From the NCBI RefSeq assembly GCF_030053895.1, contig NZ_CP125781.1, forward strand, positions 1,488,001 through 1,552,000: 64,000 nucleotides of DNA. The letters are read 5' to 3'. The position numbers were made by a program, and so were the translations under genes. Below are positions 35,106 to 43,238 of the stretch, in pieces. The notes under the pieces were generated by a model. It ran no database searches. It was given only the letters and a program-made list of their open reading frames with translations, and was not told where the DNA came from. The DNA is from Trabulsiella odontotermitis (lineage in GTDB: Bacteria > Pseudomonadota > Gammaproteobacteria > Enterobacterales > Enterobacteriaceae). Each line of letters starts with the position of its first letter. Position 1 is the stretch's first letter.

Positions 35106-35661
35106 TCCACGGGTAATAAATATGCCCGGCGTGTTCACGTGCGGGCATCTCATCACCGTCCAGACGCGCCGCCAGTGTCAGCGCAAAATCAAATACCCGC
35201 CCCAGACCTCTGCCGCTCAGCAGATTGCCATCCTCCACCATGTCGGCATCGACATAGACGCCGTCGGTAACCTGCTGCCATAAATCCCCGGAACAGGTAT
35301 AGCGGCGACCTTTCAGCAAGCCGTTCTTTGCCAGCACCCGCGCTGCCGCCGAGCAGATCGGGCAAATCCGCTTGCCGAGATCATCGTGACGGCGAACAAA
35401 GGCCACCACGTTGTCGCTGTTGCCTAAAAACACGCTGCCCTGCGGACCACCAGGTAGCACCACCGCATCGTAGGTCTTGTCAAAACAGGCCTGTAGCGTG
35501 TTATCCGCTATCACCGGAATGGCGTGATAGCTGACGACGTCGCGGGTGTCCCCGCAGGAGAGCGTCTCAACCTGGATATTCAGGCGACGCAGGATATCAA
35601 TGGTGACGATGGCTTCGCCTTCTTCGAAGCCTGGCGCCAGCAAAACAGCAACAGTTTTCAT
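35098..35661 (-). CDS. DJ-1/PfpI superfamily protein
   Basis: A 187-residue protein of the DJ-1/ThiJ/PfpI family. It has APGFEEGEAIVTIDILRR at the N terminus (conserved Glu near 14-16), VVLPGGPQGS, and the nucleophile-elbow cysteine in ICPICSAAARVLAKNG (Cys near 103). Family members act as glyoxalases, amide hydrolases or redox stress proteins. It lies 9 bases behind the GH88 gene, so it is probably the last cistron of the glycan operon. A role on a reactive sugar intermediate is possible but unproven. Confidence 0.88.
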   Translation of the reverse strand: MKTVAVLLAPGFEEGEAIVTIDILRRLNIQVETLSCGDTRDVVSYHAIPVIADNTLQACFDKTYDAVVLPGGPQGSVFLGNSDNVVAFVRRHDDLGKRICPICSAAARVLAKNGLLKGRRYTCSGDLWQQVTDGVYVDADMVEDGNLLSGRGLGRVFDFALTLAARLDGDEMPAREHAGHIYYPWII

Positions 35662-35670
35662 CGTTGTTCC

Positions 35671-36861
35671 TTACCAGTAACGTGACCAGACCTGGCGCAC
35701 GCGGATCAGCGCCTCCAGGTAGAAATAATCTCCCCAGCTACAGCATTCATCTACCCCTTTGCCGCTCGCCATGTGATACACCGAATGCTTAAGCAGCCCT
35801 TCGCACGGTTCATCGTCGCGGCTGAGATAGTGTTCGGTCAGCGAGGAGACAATGCGCAGCGCCATTTCTTCATAATGGGCGCGATGCTTATCCAGCACCG
35901 GCAGGGCATTGACCAGCTCCAGCAAACCGCAGGCGGCAATGGCCGCTGCCGAGCTGTCTCGTATGGCATCGGTGTCGAGTAGCGCCAGATCCCAGTGGCA
36001 GACGTCATCGTCCGGCAGGCGGTTAAGGAAATAGTGCGCCAGGCTGCGGGAAAGTTCGACCATTTGTTTATCGCCGGTATGCAGGTAACTCAGCAGGAAA
36101 CCGTAAATGCCCCACGCCTGACCGCGTGACCAGCAGGAGGTATCGCTGTAACCCTGATGGGTATTGCCAAAGCGCGGCTCGCCGGTGGTCACGTCCATGT
36201 AGTATGTGTGCCAGGTGGAGGCGTCCGGGCGAACGATATAGTTCGCAGCCTGATTCACATGCGCCGTCGCGGCGTCGGCATAGCGTGCGTCGCCGGTCTG
36301 CTCGCTGGCCCAGTACAGCAGCGGCAGGTTCATATTGCAGTCGATGATCATCCGCCCCTGCTGTTCAGGATCGGTTAAATCTCCCCATGCCTGAATGATT
36401 CTGGCAACCGGATTGAAGCGCTCCATCAGCGTGTCGGCAGCCTGCAGCGCGGTGCGGCGGGCAGTTTCGTTACCGGTCAGTCGCCAGGCGCTGACACAAG
36501 AAAGCGAATAGAGAAAGCCGAGATCGTGCGTCGCGGTATCAATGCGTTTTGTGATGCGCTCCGCGAAGGAGGGCAGATACCGCTCCGCCGCCTGACGGTA
36601 TTTCTCATTACCACTCAGCTCCCAGGCCAGCCACAACTGTCCGGGCCAGAAACTGGTGGTCCACTCGACATTCGCGGTGCGCGGCCAGATGCCATTTTCG
36701 CAGGCTTCACCCGGGAAGCGGTCACCAAAGGCCACAATGTTCTTATCAAGCTGGCGCAGAACACGTTGCAACGCGGTCTCCAGACGCGCCTGTAGCGCGA
36801 GGCGATCAACAGCGTGCAGTTCAATGGGGCGCAGCGGCTCGGTAACGACAGAACGGATCAT
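35671..36861 (-). CDS. GH88-type unsaturated glucuronyl hydrolase
   Basis: The protein has 396 residues from ATG 36861, with AGGAG 6-7 bases upstream. It has an (alpha/alpha)6 barrel pattern. The two catalytic aspartates of the GH88 family are recognisable as Asp113 in THDLGFLY and Asp174 in IIDCNMNLPLLYWAS. GH88 enzymes hydrate the 4,5 double bond of unsaturated uronic acids left by polysaccharide lyases and release the sugar. No signal peptide is present, so it acts in the cytoplasm after uptake. It sits between the symporter and DJ-1 genes. Confidence 0.9.
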   Translation of the reverse strand: MIRSVVTEPLRPIELHAVDRLALQARLETALQRVLRQLDKNIVAFGDRFPGEACENGIWPRTANVEWTTSFWPGQLWLAWELSGNEKYRQAAERYLPSFAERITKRIDTATHDLGFLYSLSCVSAWRLTGNETARRTALQAADTLMERFNPVARIIQAWGDLTDPEQQGRMIIDCNMNLPLLYWASEQTGDARYADAATAHVNQAANYIVRPDASTWHTYYMDVTTGEPRFGNTHQGYSDTSCWSRGQAWGIYGFLLSYLHTGDKQMVELSRSLAHYFLNRLPDDDVCHWDLALLDTDAIRDSSAAAIAACGLLELVNALPVLDKHRAHYEEMALRIVSSLTEHYLSRDDEPCEGLLKHSVYHMASGKGVDECCSWGDYFYLEALIRVRQVWSRYW

Positions 36862-36874
36862 AATCTCTCCTGAA

Positions 36875-38152
36875 TTAGTGTTTCGACGGCTCAGCGGGAA
36901 CGGCATCCAGCACAGGCGTAAACGGGGTAGCGACATCACGCGCCGAGCGGCAGCGTGACAAGGTGAAGGTGGAAATCAGGGTAAACAGCAGGGCGCAACT
37001 GCCCATCAGCAGATAGGTATGCTCGAAGCCGATGCGGTCATACAGATAACCGGCGGGTGGTGCGACGACGATCGAACCGACGTAAATCATCGCCTGGTAG
37101 CCCAGCAGATACATGGTGGCATTCACTTTTTTGTGAAAATGCTCGGCAATGTATTTGAAGACTGAGATCAGCAGCAGGGAAATTTCCACACCGTACAGCG
37201 GTTTAATGATTGAAATCACGACCGGGTCGGTCGTCAGGCCGGAGGCGATCAGTCGCGCGCCAACGACCATGCCGCAGAACAGTAAGCCTTTTTTGGCGCC
37301 GTACTGATTCACCAGCCACGGGATAAACATCATCATGATAAATTCGGTGCCCGACTGAACGGTGCTCAGGTAGCCATACCAGGCGTTGCCCTGTTCTTTG
37401 GTGGCGAAAAACGACACGAAGTAGCGAGGGAATTGCTGTTCGGCAATAAACATCATCCACGCGACGCCCGCCACATAGAGGCTGAACATCCAGAACTTGC
37501 GGTTTTGCAGCAGCAAAATGACGTCTTTAAACACAATCTTGCTGTCGGAAATCACGTTGTTGCTGTGCAACTGCGCGTCGCCGATTTTCAGGCTGATCAG
37601 CATCAGCAACATCAGCACCGAGGTGCCGCTACTGAGGAGAAAGTTTGCCATCGGCGTGAAGTTAAACAGGATGCCGGATACCGACGCCGCCATCGCCCAT
37701 CCCAGCGAGCCCCACATGCGAATGCGGCCAAACTCCAGGTTGTACAAGCGGCTGAAACGATCGGCGTAGGACTCAGACGCCGCGACCCCGGCATACCAGC
37801 CAAGGCTCAGATAGAGCGCGCCGATGACGATGCCGATGGTCGTGTGGCTGAGCAACAGCGGCTGGTAGACGAAGACAAAAAACGGCGCCATCAGCGCTGA
37901 TACCGCACAGACAAAATAGAGCAGCCATTTGCTCATGCCGATTTTGTCCATGATGTAGCCGTAGATGGGTTTGAGGATCACCGCGAAAACGCCGTTGATG
38001 GCGAAGACGCTGCCGATGGTGATGCTGTCGAGCCCCACTTTCTGGCTGAGCCACAGCGCATAAAGTCCGAAGCTCGAAGACCAGGTAAAGAAAAAGAGAA
38101 AGATAAAGGTGCTCATTTTGAGCTGTGCACTGCGTGTGGTGGTCGTGTTCAT
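36875..38152 (-). CDS. LacY-like oligosaccharide:H+ symporter (MFS)
   Basis: A 425-residue, 12-span transporter of the oligosaccharide:H+ symporter family. The FFFTWSSSFGLYALWL start, SESYADRFSR and NLEFGRIRMWGSLGWAMAAS align with the sugar-binding Glu126 and Arg144 regions of LacY. Lactose, sucrose, raffinose and melibiose carriers belong here. With a downstream GH88 it probably imports an unsaturated or uronic-acid-containing disaccharide. It lies 16 bases after the DUF2264 gene and 13 before the GH88 gene. Confidence 0.88.
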   Translation of the reverse strand: MNTTTTRSAQLKMSTFIFLFFFTWSSSFGLYALWLSQKVGLDSITIGSVFAINGVFAVILKPIYGYIMDKIGMSKWLLYFVCAVSALMAPFFVFVYQPLLLSHTTIGIVIGALYLSLGWYAGVAASESYADRFSRLYNLEFGRIRMWGSLGWAMAASVSGILFNFTPMANFLLSSGTSVLMLLMLISLKIGDAQLHSNNVISDSKIVFKDVILLLQNRKFWMFSLYVAGVAWMMFIAEQQFPRYFVSFFATKEQGNAWYGYLSTVQSGTEFIMMMFIPWLVNQYGAKKGLLFCGMVVGARLIASGLTTDPVVISIIKPLYGVEISLLLISVFKYIAEHFHKKVNATMYLLGYQAMIYVGSIVVAPPAGYLYDRIGFEHTYLLMGSCALLFTLISTFTLSRCRSARDVATPFTPVLDAVPAEPSKH

Positions 38153-38168
38153 GCTTTCATCCTCAACA

Positions 38169-40001
38169 TCACGGCAGTTCGTTTAATGTGACCGTCGTGT
38201 CGCCTGCAGCAGTGCAGAGCATGACAGTCCGGTCATTGATGGAGACGCGCGGTAGCGACGCGCCGCTAAAATCGGTGCTATCGCCCGCCCACACGGCGCT
38301 TACCAGCAGGTGTTTTCCCGCCGGTAACGTGCTTCGCAGCAGCGGAACAGCGGCGCGATCCGCAAACAGCAGATTGCTGTTGGGCGGCGTCAGTACCACC
38401 TCGCCCTGACGCGGTTGGGGGTTAAGGCAAAAAATAGCCGACGTGTCTGTTTCACCCGTCAACCGGCTTTGCCCGGCGACGCAGTGCTGTTCCGGCAGAG
38501 GACGACTGCGCAGGCTGAATCCGCCTTCCACGCTGTCGAGGCGGCGGGCGGTCTTAATTTGATGGAGACGAATTTGCCAGTCGCCGAACGCCACCAGCCA
38601 GCTGTCGACCGTCACGTCATGCCAGGGTAGCCAGCGGCTGTAAATCTGGTTATCGCCCACGACGACGTCCTGACACTCGCGGCGGCCGCGCCAGTAGCTG
38701 TCGTGTTCGCATAGCAGCAGCATTGAATCTGGCGACGCATGCGGTAGCCCGAACCGCCCGCGCTCAACGGTAAAACCAAAACGGGTGGAGTAGGCGAATT
38801 TGCAGTATTTCGCTTCGGTATTGACGAAATTGTTCAGCTCAAGCTGGCCGGATGTCAGCATCCATAAGTGGTTATGTTGATGCACGAGGATCTGCGCCGC
38901 GTGTGGAATAGTATGCGGCGTCCGGCGTGGCGGCAGAGGAAGTTCTTCCGCCTGCCAGAACGCGCTGTCTTCACTCAGCGCCAGTACCAGTGCGGTTTTC
39001 AGCCCCCAGTACGGCGATCCGGGCGCGTTGTAATCTTCTGCCATGATCAGATTTGGATAGCTGTAACCAACGCTGAGAACGCCATCGCGATCATACGGTT
39101 GCTGTTGCAGCCACCAGCGCAGGTGGCGCAACACGATCCCTTTGAGAATGCCAGGCGAAAAGACATCAAGCTCAGCCCAGGCTGCCGCGCTCCAGAACGC
39201 CGCCTGCGCGAAGCGGTAGGTGAGGCTGCGACCAAACGCAATGGCAGCGCCATCGTCGGCAAAGAAATGGATGAAATCACTGGCGAAAACCGTTGCCCGC
39301 TGACGCAGGGTCGCGCAGCGCTCAGGATCCACATCCGCCATCAGCGTGGCGTAAAGTAAACCGTAGAAATGAAAACCCATCGAAATGTAGTAATCACGCG
39401 GGCGGCCTGGCCCATCGCTGTACCAGCCATCACCGAGCCAGTAATGTTCCATCGCGGCAAAATGGCGCTCAATGACGTCTCTGTTGACCGGCATACCACA
39501 TTGCTGAAAACCGACCTGCACCAGAATGGGGAAAAAATGCCAGTTATTATCAGGAATGGCGGCGGTTTCGCTCTGCTTCAGCCACTGCCAGAGCCGGGTT
39601 TTTTCCTGCTCGCTAAAATGGGAAAGCAGCGTGTGGTGCGCCAGCGCCAGCAGCAGCCCGTAAACCGCCATTTCCACCACCCGCTGGTCGTAATCTCCGA
39701 TCTCCCCCCAGTAATCGGCATGGGCAGGGTTGGTGCCGTTTTTTATTGCCTGGATGTAAAACGAAAACTGTGCAGGCTCCTGACCGCCCGCCAGCAATGG
39801 AGTGACACCCCACAGCAAACGTGAAAAGGCTTCCATGCTGGCGACCGACTGACCGTAGTGCGTCGTAAAATTCGCCAGATCAACGCGGCTGGTATCATTT
39901 TTAAAAAAAGGCGTAGCTGCATCAAGTACTTCGTGGACCCATTTCGCCAGGTCGCTTCGCTGTAATAATGGATTCGTCAGGGTAATATTTTCAGGTTGCA
40001 C
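38169..40001 (-). CDS. DUF2264-type protein, putative uronate-glycan enzyme
   Basis: A 610-residue soluble protein without a signal peptide. The N-terminal two thirds look like an (alpha/alpha) toroid: FSRLLWGVTPLLAGG, NNWHFFPILVQVGFQ, DGWYSDGPGRPRDYYISMGF and HFYGLLYATLM. A beta-rich C-terminal third (about residues 380-610) follows, as in DUF2264 and heparinase-like lyases. I assign DUF2264 by pattern only. Encoded first in an operon with GH88, a lyase producing the unsaturated uronate is the natural hypothesis. Candidate catalytic residues (His/Tyr/Arg in GPGRPRDYYISMGFHFYG) need testing. Confidence 0.75.
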   Translation of the reverse strand: MQPENITLTNPLLQRSDLAKWVHEVLDAATPFFKNDTSRVDLANFTTHYGQSVASMEAFSRLLWGVTPLLAGGQEPAQFSFYIQAIKNGTNPAHADYWGEIGDYDQRVVEMAVYGLLLALAHHTLLSHFSEQEKTRLWQWLKQSETAAIPDNNWHFFPILVQVGFQQCGMPVNRDVIERHFAAMEHYWLGDGWYSDGPGRPRDYYISMGFHFYGLLYATLMADVDPERCATLRQRATVFASDFIHFFADDGAAIAFGRSLTYRFAQAAFWSAAAWAELDVFSPGILKGIVLRHLRWWLQQQPYDRDGVLSVGYSYPNLIMAEDYNAPGSPYWGLKTALVLALSEDSAFWQAEELPLPPRRTPHTIPHAAQILVHQHNHLWMLTSGQLELNNFVNTEAKYCKFAYSTRFGFTVERGRFGLPHASPDSMLLLCEHDSYWRGRRECQDVVVGDNQIYSRWLPWHDVTVDSWLVAFGDWQIRLHQIKTARRLDSVEGGFSLRSRPLPEQHCVAGQSRLTGETDTSAIFCLNPQPRQGEVVLTPPNSNLLFADRAAVPLLRSTLPAGKHLLVSAVWAGDSTDFSGASLPRVSINDRTVMLCTAAGDTTVTLNELP

Positions 40002-40107
40002 GATGTCCTCCCGTCAGACACGAGATTTATTTAACGTGTTGTTATTCAATGTTTCTTATCACCCGGGGTGGCTGCGGAACAAAGCGTAGTCGTTTTTTAT
40101 GGCATCG

Positions 40108-40129
40108 CCGAGTGAGCGGCTTCACAAAA
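40108..40129. promoter_or_regulatory. Predicted CRP site in the araC-type/DUF2264 divergent region
   Basis: AGTGA-GCGGCT-TCACA (core 40111-40126) matches TGTGA-N6-TCACA at 9 of 10 positions. It lies about 105 bases from both divergent start codons, where one site could activate both sides. This fits a carbon-source operon. The rest of the 227-base region is A/T-rich. Confidence 0.6.
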
Positions 40130-40228
40130 TTGAACCGCTATTTCATTCTGGCTGGATTTTTACTGAAGAGAGGGCGATAAATTACAAACCGTAGCCTAAA
40201 AATTTAATTTTATTGTCATGGTGGTCAA

Positions 40229-41074
40229 ATGACGGAAATGCAGCAACTGGAGAGGATCACCCTGGAGCAACAGGCGATATCGTTTAACCGGATGCAGGGA
40301 TCCAGCGCCCGATATTATCACTGGCATCAATGTGTCGAGTTTCTCTATATCTCCCGCGGCTACGGCATTGTGGTGGTGGATAATCAGCACTACACCGCGC
40401 GTCCGGGCAGACTTTTTCTTTTTCCCCCGTTTCGGTTGCACAAGGTGCACGTCGACGACAGCGAACGTAACCAGTATTTCCGCACTACCATGCATATCGA
40501 TCAGTCGGCGGTGGAAAGTACGCTGCATCATTTCCCGCGTTTTCAGACGCAGTTTTCTCTCGCCACCGCCAGCCATGCCCCGGCGCAGGCGTGGGATCTC
40601 AGCGAATATGCCGCGTTTATGGAAAACATTCTCGCGCGTTTTGAGGCGCTGAATACGTCGCGGCAGTACCCGGCGGAAGAGGTGGCTTTCCTGGTGATGC
40701 AGATAATGGCGCTGCTGCCCGCGCAGCCGGTGTTGATGAAGCCCCAGCAGCAAACGGCGGCGGCGCGCATCATGCAATGGGTGGAAAACCATTATGGCGG
40801 GAAATTTTCGCTGGAGGCGCTGGCGCGGGATATCGGCTATTCGCGCAGCTATACCTCACGCATCTTCCGTCAACAGACCGGGGGCAGCATTCATGAATAC
40901 CTGATGACCCGGCGGCTAAAGCGCAGCTGTGATTTGCTGCGCTCTACCTGCATGAGTATTGATGCGATTGCAGAAGAGGTGGGATTCTCTGAGGTGACTT
41001 ACTTTATCACCTGCTTTAAAAAGATGATCCGCCAGACACCATTGCAGTACCGCAAGCGGGTGTCCGGCGGGTAA
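40229..41074 (+). CDS. AraC-family transcriptional regulator of the glycan locus
   Basis: A 281-residue regulator. The N-terminal cupin-like sensing domain (about 25-90: YYHWHQCVEFLYISRGYG, RPGRLFLFPPFRLHKV) suggests ligand binding. The C-terminal double HTH (about 180-280) has FSLEALARDIGYSRSYTSRIF and IAEEVGFSEVTYFITCFKK. Transcribed away from the DUF2264 operon, it is the likely inducer-dependent activator. Its 3' end is 5 bases from the convergent mnmC stop. Confidence 0.88.
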   Translation: MTEMQQLERITLEQQAISFNRMQGSSARYYHWHQCVEFLYISRGYGIVVVDNQHYTARPGRLFLFPPFRLHKVHVDDSERNQYFRTTMHIDQSAVESTLHHFPRFQTQFSLATASHAPAQAWDLSEYAAFMENILARFEALNTSRQYPAEEVAFLVMQIMALLPAQPVLMKPQQQTAAARIMQWVENHYGGKFSLEALARDIGYSRSYTSRIFRQQTGGSIHEYLMTRRLKRSCDLLRSTCMSIDAIAEEVGFSEVTYFITCFKKMIRQTPLQYRKRVSGG

Positions 41075-41079
41075 TCGAC

Positions 41080-43080
41080 TCATTTCACGGCTTTGCCTTT
41101 CAGCAGTTTACGCACCCACAGCCGGTTCGGATTGAGCGCGGCAAGCGTCTCGCCATCAAGCGGGATGGGTTCATCACTCATTTGCGCCGCCAGAATTTCG
41201 GCTGCCAGCGGTGCGGAGCAAAGCCCACGCGAGCCAAGAGCGCCAAGCATAAACAGGTTCGGATACACCGGTGCGTTAGCGGCTGCGGCTTTGTTCTCCG
41301 CCAGATCCGCGTACTGCGTCAGCGTGGCGGCATAATCCGGCACGTTACCGACCATCGGCAGGTGATCGCGGGTGGCGCAGCGAACGCCGCAACGGGCATC
41401 GTTATCGCTGACGTCCACGTCCTGCGCCCAGTCAGCCTGCGGCAAACAGTCGATAAGCCGCTGGCGGTTGTGTTGTTGATCGTCCTCGCTGAAGGCCATC
41501 TCCGCACGACCACGATGATAACTGGCGCCAATACAATGGTGCTGATTGTTGGGGTTCTGCGGCGTCAGGTAACCGTCATAGCACAACACCTGACGCAACC
41601 GTGAGAGCGGGGCGGTGGTCGGAATGTGACTCACCTGGCCGCCAACCGGGTACACTGGTAATTGCGCCGTCGGGCTGAACTGGTTGATGTTGTGACCGTT
41701 CACCAGCACGACTGCGGAGTGCGCCTGCGATTCCCCCTGCGCAAACCGGAGCTGCCAGCCGTTTTCCGTCTGCGCCAGCGTTTCCAGCGATCGGTTCCAC
41801 ACCGTTTTCAGTCCGCGTTCCCCGGCGAGCGAGATAACTGCGGCGGTGAGTTGTGCCGGGCACAGCCAGCCGCCGAGCGGATACTGCACGCCGCCGCATG
41901 CGAGCTCAACGCCGGTCGTTTCCGTCGCCGCCTGCGCAGACACCGCGGTGGCAATCGCATCGGGCAGGCCGAGCGCCAGCATCTGTTCAATCTTCTGCTG
42001 GCTTTTTTCATCCCAACCGAGCTGTGTGACGCCACACCAGTCGTGATCAAATGCCACCGGGAGCGCATCGTACAGCTGGCGTGCGAAGGTAAACGCCAGC
42101 GGGAAAAAACGCGCCAGCGCGGGATCATGGGCGCTGAGCAGCGGGTAGAGGGCACCCTGGCGATTACCGGAAGCGCCTTCAGCAGGGGCGCTGTCGGCGC
42201 AATACAGCGTGACCTGCCAGCCCCGGCGCAGCAGGGCGAGCGACAATAACGCGCTGGCGATGCCACCACCGATGATGGCAACCTCCTGCGTGGTCGCGCC
42301 AGGGCGGGCAAACCATGGCGTGCGCGGGGCGACATCCGGTGTTTGCGTCATTTCCCCGATCAGCATTTCGCGCTTGCGGCCAAAGCCTTTGCGCTTGTGC
42401 ATGGTGAATCCCGCATCCTGCAGACCGCGCCGCACAAATCCGGCGGAGGTAAAGGTCGCCAGCGTCCCGCCGGGGCGTGACAGCCGCGCCATTGCTGAAA
42501 ACAGCGCAGGCGTCCACATATCCGGGTTTTTCGCCGGGGCGAAACCATCGAGAAACCAGGCGTCAACTTTTTGATTCAGTGTATCGTCGAGGGTTTCGGT
42601 CAGCGTGTTGATATCCCCGAACCATAAATCCAGCGTGATGCGACCCTCATCAAGCAACAGGCGATGGCACCCGGCGACAGGCAGCGGCCACTGCGCCTGT
42701 AGCTGTTCCGCCCAGGGCGCAAGTTCCGGCCAGTGCTGATGCGCCAGCCGCAGATCGCTCGACTGCAACGGAAATTTCTCAAAACTGATGAAATGTAACC
42801 TTTGTAAGGTAGCGTCCGGGGAGCTGGCGTGAAAATCGTCAAACGCCTGCCAGAGTGTCAGGAAGTTGAGCCCGGTGCCGAAACCGCTTTCCGCCACGAC
42901 GAATAACGAACGGGGATGTTCCGAAAAACGCGCTGTTACCCGGTTTCCGCCGAGAAAAACATACCGTGTCTCTTCAAGGCCGTTATCATTAGAGAAGTAG
43001 ACATCATCAAAATCTCGGGAAACAGGTGTACCCTCATTGTTGAATTCAAGGTTGGCAGGTTGTATGGCGTTTTGTTTCAC
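41080..43080 (-). CDS. mnmC: Bifunctional tRNA 5-methylaminomethyl-2-thiouridine biosynthesis protein MnmC
   Basis: I chose GTG 43080 (decoded MKQNAIQPANLEFN), giving 666 residues (E. coli 668). The open frame continues 20 codons upstream without similarity. The N-terminal SAM methyltransferase domain has VVAESGFGTGLNFLTLW and DAWFLDGFAPAKNPDMW. The C-terminal FAD oxidoreductase domain begins at IIGGGIASALLSLALLRRGW (about residue 269). It removes carboxymethyl from cmnm5s2U and then methylates at tRNA U34. Divergent from fabB. Confidence 0.95.
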   Translation of the reverse strand: MKQNAIQPANLEFNNEGTPVSRDFDDVYFSNDNGLEETRYVFLGGNRVTARFSEHPRSLFVVAESGFGTGLNFLTLWQAFDDFHASSPDATLQRLHFISFEKFPLQSSDLRLAHQHWPELAPWAEQLQAQWPLPVAGCHRLLLDEGRITLDLWFGDINTLTETLDDTLNQKVDAWFLDGFAPAKNPDMWTPALFSAMARLSRPGGTLATFTSAGFVRRGLQDAGFTMHKRKGFGRKREMLIGEMTQTPDVAPRTPWFARPGATTQEVAIIGGGIASALLSLALLRRGWQVTLYCADSAPAEGASGNRQGALYPLLSAHDPALARFFPLAFTFARQLYDALPVAFDHDWCGVTQLGWDEKSQQKIEQMLALGLPDAIATAVSAQAATETTGVELACGGVQYPLGGWLCPAQLTAAVISLAGERGLKTVWNRSLETLAQTENGWQLRFAQGESQAHSAVVLVNGHNINQFSPTAQLPVYPVGGQVSHIPTTAPLSRLRQVLCYDGYLTPQNPNNQHHCIGASYHRGRAEMAFSEDDQQHNRQRLIDCLPQADWAQDVDVSDNDARCGVRCATRDHLPMVGNVPDYAATLTQYADLAENKAAAANAPVYPNLFMLGALGSRGLCSAPLAAEILAAQMSDEPIPLDGETLAALNPNRLWVRKLLKGKAVK

Positions 43081-43154
43081 GTAAGTTACTCGTATCACGG
43101 GAAGTCTGACGATCTTAGCGATGTGTGGGTGCAGGAGCAAATTTCAGAGAAATT

Positions 43155-43171
43155 GGCTGATCGGACTTGTT
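43155..43171 (+). promoter_or_regulatory. Predicted FadR activator site of fabB
   Basis: GGCTGATCGGACTTGTT resembles the FadR operator (nnCTGGTCcGACnTGTT), with one core mismatch. It lies just upstream of the FabR-like palindrome, as at E. coli fabB where FadR activates transcription. Confidence 0.65.
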
Positions 43172-43173
43172 CG

Positions 43174-43189
43174 GCGTACAAGTGTACGC
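43174..43189. promoter_or_regulatory. Predicted FabR operator of fabB
   Basis: GCGTACA-AG-TGTACGC is a perfect 7-bp inverted repeat with a 2-base spacer. It matches the FabR repressor operator described for E. coli fabA and fabB. It lies 50 bases before the fabB ATG, overlapping the expected promoter. Confidence 0.75.
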
Positions 43190-43238
43190 TATCTTGCGAC
43201 TCGAAACTTCAAAATAGTGCGACAAACAGAGGTATTGA

